From assembly GCA_000226015.1 (NCBI GenBank), contig JH156829.1, positions 89,133 through 137,508 of the forward strand: a DNA stretch of 48,376 nucleotides. Direction: 5' to 3'. Source of the DNA: Mnemiopsis leidyi (Eukaryota > Ctenophora > Tentaculata > Lobata > Bolinopsidae). The notes under the pieces are model-generated. The model searched no databases, was not told where the DNA came from, and saw nothing but the letters and a program-made list of their open reading frames with translations. This document shows, one piece after another, positions 1-39,800 of this stretch (positions within the stretch are counted from its first letter, which is position 1; each line of letters begins with the position of its first letter). The position numbers and the translations under genes were made by a program.

Positions 1-295
1 ACTGTAGTGTAGGTGTTGTTACTACAACTTTGTTACTGTTGTGTAGGTGTTGTTACTACAACTTTGTTACTGTAGTGTAGGTGTTGTTACTACAACTTTG
101 TTACTGTTGTGTAGGTGTTGTTACTACAACTTTGTTACTGTTGTGTAGGTGTTGTTACTACAACTTTGTTACTGTAGTGTAGGTGTTGTTAATACAACTT
201 TGTTACTGTAGTGTAGGTGTTGTTACTACAACTTTGTTACTGTTGTGTAGGTGTTGTTACTACAACTTTGTTCCTGTAGTGTAGGTGTTGCTGTT
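1..295 (+). repeat. 34-bp minisatellite, about 8.6 copies
   Basis: Unit ACTGTAGTGTAGGTGTTGTT plus ACTACAACTTTGTT, starting at 1, 35, 69 and so on. It runs off the left edge of the window. Confidence 0.97.
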
Positions 296-558
296 AGTAA
301 AATCGTTGTTACTAATGTTAGTAACAACTCGTAACCTTCCTAAACTCGTCCTGTTTAACATTTTGTGGCTTCCTTTTCTTCCATCGCTGATCATCCTGCT
401 ATCTTCTATGTGATATCTAACTCACTGAGTTTTAGTACGCAGGATTCAGGGATCTGAAATATTTAACTCCGGCATTGCATCATTCCTTGCTAGCCTACTA
501 AACTTCTACTCTCGAGACATTATATTAACGGGTATTATACCCACCTGTCCGACTCTGA

Positions 559-614
559 TATAAAGTTTGACCGTGACATAAAGTTTGACCGTGACATAAA
601 GTTTGACCGTGACA
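559..614 (+). repeat. 18-bp tandem repeat, three copies
   Basis: CATAAAGTTTGACCGTGA repeated three times; the reverse frames read LYVTVK units and are not a gene. Confidence 0.9.
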
Positions 615-1665
615 AGTCTGTATCGGCAGTAAGACAAAACGGAACCGAGTTCTGTGCAGGTCGTTAGCCGACAGTGCGGCGCCAGCTCCTCTACAGTCTG
701 GACATGTTGGAACCCGTTCAACAATTCCGAGGAATGTCAACTAGCTCTGCTGTAGTTGTAGAATCTGCTCGACTTACGGCGGAGGTCGGCAGTTTAAAAC
801 GGGGTTTAAAACCCTTTGTGTTGCTAAGTTGCGGTCTTTAGTGTCGGGTTGTACTGCTGACGTTAGTTCTACCTCTCTTCTAGTTTCACTTCCGCTTCTA
901 GTCTCACTTCTAGTTCTAGTTCCAGTTCCAGATGTTATCGGTAATGTCTGTCGTTTGTGTGATAGTAATAAAGTCGGCCGCTATAAACTAGCATTTTGGC
1001 GGTCGAGTTTCCGTGTTTTTGTCTCGTTTTAGAGGATAGATGTTAACGTGATCAACCAATTGCAGTTCTAATTTGCTGCCCGCTCGCGCTGGTATTGATT
1101 AATATAGACAGACCGTGAAGACTAGTGTGTCCACTGGACTGTGGATTAGTGGTCGCAGGTCCGATATAACTTGTCCGGTTTAGCCGTTAGCGATTGAACG
1201 GTATTAATTGTGATACTGCGATCCCTGTTCACGCAACACATTACATATTTAATGTTGTTGTGATGTTGCCCAACTCTGATCTCTCCGAATCATGATCCAA
1301 TTTTTGCTGTCCACTGTAAGATTGTGAGTCTAGGAAGTCAAATTACCAAGTCTGTAGATTATGCTTTCTCTCTTTCCTCCCGCTTTTGTCCAGGGGTCGT
1401 ATTCCTCTTTCCCCTTTTTAGATATATTTTATCTCATGATGATGTTTTCTTGATTTGAGTAGAAATTATTTTTCAAGATAAAATTGAAGTTACGACTTCG
1501 AATGATAAAATATTCTCTACCAATGCGAATATCCGTTTTGAATAATTTCCAGTTCACCTTGTGAGCCTGCAGCTAGACACAGCCCAACAAAATAGTGACA
1601 TTCTAGCCAATAGGAGACAACTGTGATCAATGCATGACGTGTCAGGGTGGTAGTGAGAAATCAGT

Positions 1666-1709
1666 CACGTGACCACGTGTTTCTCATCATAGTTACCATG
1701 GTGACGTCA
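1666..1709. promoter_or_regulatory. Paired CACGTG, X-box and CRE composite
   Basis: CACGTG at 1666 and 1674, then GTTACCATGGTGAC (1692-1705, matches the RFX X-box rule GTNRCC-N2-RGNNAC) overlapping TGACGTCA (1702-1709, a perfect CRE). A CCAAT lies near 1597. It is 1.6 kb before the kinase start codon. Confidence 0.4.
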
Positions 1710-2397
1710 CGATATCTCTGGAATGTGCTGACATCACCTCCGTGACACAATCTTCCCTTCTAGAACTAGACTATCTAGAACCTTCCGTAATCGGTAGTTT
1801 CCAAAGCCTGCCTGGTCCGGAGGATGAAATTCTGGTCCGGCGATGTCCGGCAGGATAGGCCCCATTCCGACATCCAACATGCGGCCTGACGGCCCTCTTG
1901 CAATCCACCAGTTTTATGTTTTCTTAGCGTGTAATCCAATACTTGCTATATATGTTGGACTGTGTAATTCTAGGCTTCTAATATACACACTCGCATATGT
2001 TTGCTTCCACTTCCTCTGATTTTTCTCTCCTTTTTTATCGACGCTGTTGAGTTGCCCAAGATTTCCGATCTCTCCGGTTGTCAGTCGTGTTCCGAGTAGA
2101 ATCCTCCTCGTATAATTAGAGCTTAATGTAGCGAATTAAAGAGACTGGGGTTTTAGAAATGTCATTTACTGGGTACAGCGGAGTTATAAAATTATACGTA
2201 CGTGTTGAGAGCCGCGTATGTATAAACCCATCGGGACTTCCCATTGGGCGGAATGTGACACGTGACCCACCGTCCGGCCTGTCATTGGATCCCGCGGCCT
2301 CCTGATATTAGATCTGGCTTGAATATAGTGCAGTTGTTTCTTTTTACAGTTCGTAAAACAGTCGTGTTTGCTCGTTCGAGACTCCCTCTTTTTCCTG

Positions 2398-3075
2398 AAC
2401 TTGTTATCCAGGACCTCCTGCTCTAGATACTTGTTATCCAGGACCTCCTGCTCTAGATACTTGTTAACCAGGACCTCTTGCTCTAGATACTTGTTATCCA
2501 GGACCTCCTGCTCTAGATACTTGTTAGCCAAGACGTCCTGCACTAGATACTTGTTATCAGGACCTCCTGCTCGAGATACTTGTTAACCAGGATCGGACCT
2601 CCTGCTCTAGATACTTGTTAACCAGGACCTCTGTTGTAATCGTATGTACTCGTATGAAAACTCAGAGTTCATGGAATCAGAACCTATTAGAATATATATA
2701 TAAATTAGTACAAATTATAATCAAATATATCTAATATAATATCTCCCTTCTCTAGATACTTGTTAACCTAACCAGGACCTCCTGCTCTAGATACTTGTTA
2801 TCCAGGACCTCCTGCTCTAGATACTTGTTATCCAGGACCTCCTGCTCTAGATACTTGTTATCCAGGACCTCCTGCTCTAGATACTTGTTATCAGGACCTC
2901 CTGCTCTAGATACTTGTTAACCAGGACCTCCTGCTCTAGATACTTGTTAACCTAACCAGGACTCCTGCTCTAGATACTTGTTATCTAGGACCTCCTGCTC
3001 TAGATACTTGTTATCCAGGACCTCCTGCTCTAGATACGTGTTATCCAGGACCTTCTGCTCTAGATACTTGTTACC
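2398..3075 (+). repeat. 30-bp minisatellite, about 18 copies in two blocks
   Basis: Unit CCAGGACCTCCTGCTCTAGA plus TACTTGTTAT at 2398-2635 and 2745-3075, split by about 110 bp of unrelated AT-rich DNA. It ends 225 bp before the kinase start codon. Confidence 0.95.
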
Positions 3076-3299
3076 AGTTCTGATACTGACCCTTTACCGT
3101 CCTCTAGCCTCTACCAAGTACGTCACAGTCCAGACACAGAGAGAGAGTGCTACAACCATGTCTGTACTTCGGTAAACAAGGTCGTGAAGGTGGTAAACAG
3201 TGACAGAAGCGACTAATTCGATTTGTACTAAACAAGACTCTTGGAGAGAGAGAAGGGTGTTGTAGTGCAACACAAATAGTTCTTGTTGCTTAGTTGACT

Positions 3300-33074
<29,775 letters not shown>

Positions 33075-33600
33075 GGACCGTGTCCTCCACATTCCTCTTG
33101 CTCCTTTTTGATAAATTATTTGTGATCTGTACATATTTAATAATTTAGAAATACACCCGATCGGTATATAGCTGTTATAATAACATGTGACTACAGTTTT
33201 GCAAATATTCACCCGTCAGTTAGCTATATTGTATAGCTTACAATTAAAAACTCAACCGAATTGATATAGATCTATTAGATTTTCAAGAGTATAAATGCAT
33301 TAAATTGATGCATTAGATTGATGCCTCTTTAATTCATAGTGTTAGTTTTATTGAAATCAATTTTTAAAACGTATCCATTAAAGGTTTTGGTCTGGGTTGC
33401 AGCGTTAATGACATTGACATGATATCCAACCGTAACCTTGTTTGACGTTTCTAAAATTTAGTATTTTCCTTCTTGACACTGTGTCTCTACGTTCACACTA
33501 AAACTTCTTTACATTTGATACGATCCGAATTTATTGTGCCGACTTAGACATAGCTTGTTGGAATGATTTTATCAAGTTAATAAAGTATATATTGTACTGA
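33075..33600 (+). other. RTK 3' UTR and downstream region
   Basis: AT-rich sequence after the TAG. The first canonical AATAAA is at 33579-33584, which would give a 3' UTR of about 0.5 kb. Confidence 0.5.
33579..33584 (+). terminator. Candidate polyadenylation signal of the RTK gene
   Basis: AATAAA about 505 bp after the stop codon, in AT-rich sequence. Not confirmed by a transcript. Confidence 0.45.
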
Positions 33601-34756
33601 ATAGAGTTAAGTTTAGTTGAAATAACCGGCTATGTTTGAGTGGAGCACCCGTTTTTATGATAGCTATGTTTTGATCTAGATAGATTAGTGAAAGATAGTG
33701 CGATGTGAAAGCCAAGGACGGGTTTAGCCAAGCCTTGACCTTGACTGGTTACACTGCAAATTTTTACAATAAACCGTGGACCTACTGGCAAGTCCAAATC
33801 CAAAGAATGAAATACTATTGTCCATTTATTTTGTTTTGTAATAATATTTTACTGTTTTGTTATTTTTACAATATTTCAAATTTCTGGAAATTGAAGTCTG
33901 CTGTATTTACTGTACCGTACCTCAAGCATTGCTACTTCATATTTTCTCATAGTTTACAGAGTTTTACATAAGAAATTGAATGCTAACTTGACAGCTATAA
34001 GTACATGCTCTGAGCAAATCGCAAGCTTGTTATAATCACCGCAAAAGATAACAACTCAGCTAAAAGCTCAAGGCTGTTATGACCAGGCTCAGGTGCTTAC
34101 CTTTACCTTCGTCCTTGTTGTGATGTTCTTACATGAACAACAGAGTGGATCTAAGAGTGAGCCAATCTCGAACGCGAACCGAGAATAAAATGTCGGGAGA
34201 GTGTTTTTGCAATAATATTGGGCGGCATTGTACAGCAGCGCGCACCCTCCCGTCATTTTGTTCTCCGCTTCGAATGAGGGTCGGACAAAGTCAGACAAGG
34301 GCGGTATTAGGCTTACACTTACAGTTACAGCGCGTTGCGTCGCGTGGTCCTCTCTCTCTATCATCTACGTTTAGACAGTTAGGACTTGTCGAGCTTGCTG
34401 CTCTCCTGGTTTCGTTAGAACGTTAGTGGTTAGAGCGTCACGGATATCATTATCATCTAGTCAAATTAGGACTGACGTACACAGGTTCCTCTAACCAGAG
34501 CTTTTTTGCTACACTGCACGTTGCCTAGCCCTGCTGCCGCGAAGGGTCACAACGCGACGTGAAACAATGCGTAAGCACTTTGCACTTGCTCGAACCCGTG
34601 CCCTCTTGCGCGCGCCACCAAAGTGCATGTGCAAAGGCGTAAGCACCTGGTTAGGTGAACGTCAGTATGAGCATGCCAGTTTGAGTAATTATACCCCATA
34701 CACAGGAAACATCAATTCTAGTTAAAGCATTTAGCTTGCCTTACGTTGCGGCCCAT

Positions 34757-34852
34757 TTTTCAACGGGCGATGCGCATCTAGAATTTCTTCGCCAGGCCAG
34801 AAATGCGTGACAGCGTGTGATGGCCACGACAGTAGGTTATCAACCTACAACC
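34757..34852 (+). repeat. Dispersed repeat, copy A
   Basis: AACGGGCGATGCGCATCTAG through CGCCAGGCCAGAAATGCGTG to TTATCAACCTACAA. Matches 47089-47192 except for an internal indel and scattered changes. Confidence 0.8.
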
Positions 34853-35576
34853 CATTAACCATTTTCAATTTTCAAATTAAATTCGCGTGGGGCTGCCGCT
34901 TCGCAGCAGCAGGTCAGGCAACGCGAACGTCTGACAAAGCAAAGCCCTTTTTACCTAACCAGCATTTACCTTACCTTGCATAGGGACCTCAGGCTAATTG
35001 TTGCTTTGCAACAGCCTGACAGAATCCACATAGCTGATAGCGCGCACGCGCATTAATAAACGCGCGAACGGAGGGAAACGTAAAAAGAACCGCGCAACGC
35101 CCGGTAAACCTTACCATGCTTGCAGTTTCTCACCCACATTACGCGCGCGGCTTGCTATAAGCCTAATCACAAACTCTATTCGCTTCGAATGAGGGTCGGA
35201 CAAAGTCAAACAAACAAAGACTGAGGTCCCCAGTCAACATTTGTACAGCAGCGCGCACCCTCCTGTCATTTTTTCGCTTCGAATGAGGGTCAGACAAAGT
35301 CAAACAAATTTTCAATGAAAAAAATCTGCATACATGAAGGTATATTTCTCTAAACGTTGCCTAGCCGCAACGTGAGACAAGATCTATTTACTCATTATGC
35401 AAGTCATATTTTTTTCTTGCTCAGTTGTCAGTTCTTGATCTCAGTATCTTGGTATTCTTAGCTTTTGGCTTTTCAGTCTTCCCTTATTTCCTCAATACAA
35501 TTTTGCTCAATGCAATTTTATTGAATTATATTACACACTAACATGTCTTGTACAGCAGTACATGTCTTGTACAGCA

Positions 35577-35639
35577 GTACAGCGCGCACCCTCCCGTCAT
35601 TTTATTCGCTTCGAATGAGGGTCGGACAAAGTCAGACAA
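35577..35639 (+). mobile_element. Short interspersed element copy with flanking direct repeats
   Basis: Runs from GTACAGCAGTACAGCGCGCA to GGACAAAGTCAGACAA. ACATGTCTT occurs at 35541, 35560 and right after the element at 35641, which looks like a target duplication. Confidence 0.55.
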
Positions 35640-36018
35640 AACATGTCTTACAACATCACAACTTATATGTATCTCCTCCTGAAAAATTTCATTCTTTTGA
35701 GTGCCACATTGTAACATATATGACATGTTTAACTAAAGGTAAGCTGTTCAGTTTGGACAGTTTTTCCAGATATCCTTATTCAAGTCTCAGTTTTGCTTTA
35801 TAATCCACTATGTGAAATCATAAATCTTACATGCATCAATTTGAACGGAATCCAATTATGGAAAATCACATATTTCTAGTGTGGTTTCAGGATTTCTCTG
35901 ACAGTACCTATTTTTTGCAGCTAGGAATGATAGATTTCATTTCATTTTTACAGAGACTATGCTTAAGACTGAAATGTTTTAAAGCCTTAATTCAGCATTA
36001 TGGAGGAAGTGTGTAATA

Positions 36019-36488
36019 TTGCCCTTGGAACAAGGGTGGAAAGATTTTCTTACCTACCTTGATATATTATATAGTTCGAGAGGAGACCCGATTGAGGTTT
36101 TTAAAGCTAGCCAGGGTGTATCCCATTTATCTGGGGTCTTAAATTTTAGTTGTTCAGGAGTTAATTTGGTATGTAAACCAGGGAAAAGTAAAGTTTCCAA
36201 AATTAATTGTATTCGTAAAAATTTTTAAATGATAGGGTTACGTCATTTTGGAATAAACTACCCATAGACATGAAGTCTGCATCAAATCTAAATGTTTTCA
36301 AATCTCATCTTTAGATTTTTAAGGGCAGAACTAAAGCTATAGGAATTTATGGTAGTGGGAACTTCTGGGATGATGAGATCTTAAATTGCATTGAAAGTGG
36401 AAGTTATTTAGAGAATAAGATAAGACATTATACCTTTCTCAAAGATGATCCTTTTGTAGCTAGAAAAGGGTTTATCAACATTAATTAG
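36019..36488 (+). pseudogene. LINE reverse-transcriptase C-terminal remnant, frameshifted
   Basis: One frame reads RGDPIEVFKASQGVSHLSGV; after a frame change near 36220 another reads DRVTSFWNKLPIDMKSASNL and NVFKSHL before a stop. These match the well-known end of CR1/RTE/Jockey-type LINE ORF2 proteins (RGDLIEVFK and RVVNLWNSLP blocks by recall). It is short and broken by a frameshift and a stop, so it is a dead fragment. It ends about 190 bp before the RPAP1 start. Confidence 0.75.
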
Positions 36489-36681
36489 GATTTTGAATTT
36501 CGGTAGTTAAGCTTTTAATTGAATTTTAGATTTTTAAAGATACATTTGGAGATTAGTTGTGATGATGCTGGCATCGTTATTTGTTATTTATTTTATTATT
36601 TATAAGTGAAACTAATATAGTGACCTAGAGATTTTCCCTCGACCCCACCGTGTGTATATAAATAAACCACGCCAATGCAGC

Positions 36682-36861
36682 ATGTCCAAGCCTATTAAAA
36701 GACCAACAAGTGGTGAAACTGAAGAAGACCTGCTAAAACTTCAAGCAGAGTTTCTGAAACAGAAGCAGGATCGTATGAAAAAAGATGTCGTTGATATCAA
36801 TACCAAAATGGACCAGGATTCGCCTGCAACAGTGAACAGAAAACGGAAGATCAGCAAAGAG
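36682..36861 (+). CDS. RPAP1: RPAP1 exon 1: start and conserved N-terminus
   Basis: ATG chosen because MSKPIKRPTSGETEEDLLKL aligns with the human start MLSRPKPGESEVDLLHF. 60 codons, phase 0 donor GTTAGA. Confidence 0.85.
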
Positions 36862-39800
36862 GTTAGAAGTTCGAAGTTGCTTACTGTACATGTACAGTGG
36901 GAGGTGGGCAAAAGTTTTCCAATGTTGTCCTTACAGCAGAAGCTGTGACTACAAAATCACTTGTGCAGGAAGCAACTTTGATATGATAGGTCACATTGTT
37001 TTGAGGTTAATTTCGTTGCCCCTCAAGATACAATTTTCCTGAACAATTAGAGCTCTCACCTGTCTGGATGTTGAGAAATACTCGTCAAGAAATGTAAGAT
37101 ATTGCATATCATAGTAAGCAATACCCACTTAAACCTTTTCAGCCTTGTTCTGAAGACTCTGATGTCTATAAAACTTTAGATGATCATGATACTGACTTGG
37201 CTTCTATCCTATCTAATATTTGTGAACTGGATGTGCGTAGTAAAACCATCACTACTCCTACTGCTACAAAAAATGGATTCCCAAGTGTGAAAGACCATAA
37301 AATATCCAGTGATTCAAAACTAACTAGTGGAGGAAGAAAGAAAAGCCTATTTGCAATGCAGTTTGATAAAAGAAATAACTTTACCCCAAAGCAAAAGGTG
37401 TGCACAAGTGTGAAATCTAAGTGCAATATTGGAACCAGGTAACTCTAAGCATACCTTTGTAAAATGTTCTTTACTGTCTGCTGATTCTTAGTCTAGATCT
37501 GTTACATTACTCAATGATTGAACATAAAAGTTCATCTTGCTTTTAAATGCACTACTTCCCATAAGCTTATTGTCTCAGATTGTACATCTAAGTTAAGCTT
37601 TGTCTTACATGCTTTACCCAATTTGTCTTACCATGTCATCCCTGCAGCTCATTCCTGGAGAATGTTCTGCCTGTAGAACGGATGGCTATAGAAGACGAGA
37701 CAAACAAAATACTTAACAAAATGACTGAAGATGAAAAACAGCAGGAGGCAGAGAGGATATTTAAAAATATGGGTAAATTTTAAATCCACTTCATTTTGAA
37801 TGATTCTGTCAAAACAAGGTATAAGCGGTTAATTAACATGATTTTATTGTTTATAACTGAACAATTTTACAGATCCAAAAATAGTGGAATTTCTGAGGAG
37901 GAGAAAGAGGGAAGCTCAGGATAAAAAAGAAGCTGAGAAAAGAAACAGGCTTGCAAAGATGTCTGGACAATCAATGCCGATATCTGCAAGTAAAACAGTT
38001 CAGCGAGTTGAGGCCATGGATCACACTGGTTCTGACTGTTGTCACAATGATGTAAGTTTTGTTTATTTTCTGATGAGCACCTTTTCATATTTGTTCAGGC
38101 CATGTGATCCCTTATCAGCTCAAAATATTTTGCTATGCAATTTGACAAAATGTCTTCCTATTCTGCTACCCACCCAACCAGGACTATCTGAATCCGAGCA
38201 AACAAAAGGTTGTGATAGAGGGTGAGGAAGTAGAGATACCGATGTATGTCTCTCCTGGACACAGACCCAACATGGGAACCTTAGAACCAGACAAGTTACA
38301 GTGGATGAGTGACATACCTCCCACCAAACCTGCCACTTCAACTAAGGTGGAAAATTATTGGGGTATTCTTCAGTGGTTTTTGGTGTTAGCTTTGTAACAT
38401 CACCGATTAAATTTTGTTTTGTGATACTGTGATTAGTTACAAGACTCTATATTTTTTGTGTGTATCTTGTGCGCTGCAGTTTAACCTGAGGTGGGTTATC
38501 GCAGAAGGAAAGTGAAGGAGACCAAGTGAGATTTGATTTTGATGGGAAGATCGTACCTCGGGGAACTAACATACACATGGACAGAGGTATACTTGTTATT
38601 TATGTGATATTTCTCGGTTTATTCATGGTTTTTATTGCTTTTTCACTTAATTCAATGTTACATTTCAAACCAATTTGTAGCTAATTTTTAACCATGGCTA
38701 ACCATGTGAGTTCCAACAAAAAGTTACTTATCATTGCTCCAACAAGAAGATAACAGTACACTGTCCAGGTCTACATCACCACGGCGAGGAACCCTCTCAA
38801 GCTGGTTACACGCTGGACGAACTATTCATCTTGTCTCGTAGCATGGTCAGTTCAATCACTTACTGTTGTCATAGTACCCGGTATTGTTACCCTTGTTACA
38901 GTGATTGTTACTATTGTAACTGTAATTGTAAGTGTAGTTATCAATTGAATTGTTTGATTTCATATGCACATGAAACTGATTAGAACTGAATATTTCAGGT
39001 ATTGAGACAAAGACAGATAGCGATAGAGACTCTTGTACACATAACACAGCGCGCAAGACACGCTCTCTACAGACCATATGTGAAACAGCCGATGTTACAG
39101 CTTCTACTTGACTCAGGCGAGTTATAATACGTGTGTCTATTACACAATTACATATGTTGATGTGAGACAATTCGTGTGTAATTATATAGTATATTATCAT
39201 TTTAGTTTGCTGTGTTAATGTGTCGGAATATGACAGTCAAAATGTGAAATCCTGCTCAATCAAAGAGTAGACTACACACTTGATAAAACACAGTATAGTG
39301 CAATGTATTGTAGACTACATAGTTCATCGAATAGTTCATTGTATAGTACACTGTATAGTACTCTGTATAGTGCACTGTATAGTTCATTGTATAGTGCACT
39401 GTATAGTACATATTTAGTAAACTGTAAGTAAGAACATTGTTTAGTACTGTACACAGTACCATGTATCTAAGAACATTGTATTGAACATTGAATGTCGGTG
39501 TAGTGCTATCTACCCCGACTTTCTATGCAGAAGATTGGGGGTTCCATTCCCAGATCCGCCAATCCTAGAGGAGTGCGCTAAGAGAATTTGCCTATGCAAT
39601 CTTCTTCGGTCGACTCAGCCGAATGACCGGGAAACCGTGATTGGGGGTTAAATGAGGGTCTCCGTTAAAAGATCTAGTATCTTCCAGGAGCCCCCTCAGT
39701 ATAACTGTAAACGCCTGGACACATGTGTAGCAAATACAAATACAAATACACTGTACAGTACACTGTATCTAAGAACATTGTATAGTACACTAGTACAGTA

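Larger units (their letters stand above)
296..2397. other. Upstream region without a recognised gene
   Basis: Apart from the short repeat at 559-614 and the composite site at 1666-1709, I see nothing definable. It may include the kinase-gene promoter and noncoding first exon. Confidence 0.45.
34140..35642. repeat. Cluster of short interspersed repeats
   Basis: Unlike its surroundings this stretch is rich in CG dinucleotides. It holds a 60-70-bp family (34230-34298, 35243-35307, 35577-35639, plus a half copy at 35178-35212), a segment shared with 47089-47192, and fragments such as GGAGGGAAACGT and CCTCAGGCTAATTGTT that recur near 47.3-47.7 kb. No coding sequence seen. Probably a graveyard of nested non-autonomous elements. 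Confidence 0.7.

Noticed and set aside
1..295. CRISPR-like array
   Set aside because: The 34-bp units are head to tail with no spacers, in an animal genome.
2184..2586. Open frames of 72-119 codons with repeating KYLEQEVLDN or SRTSCSRYLL units
   Set aside because: Produced by the 30-bp minisatellite, whose unit length is divisible by three.
36655..36664. TATATAAATA as a TATA box for RPAP1
   Set aside because: It lies only 18 bp before the start codon, so transcription would begin inside the coding sequence.
39256..39462. Reverse open frames rich in YTVHYT units
   Set aside because: Translation of the TGTATAGTACACTG-type repeat.
39531..39560. A functional tRNA gene
   Set aside because: The B-box and tRNA-like head are present but arms are imperfect and a SINE body with a CAAATA tail follows.
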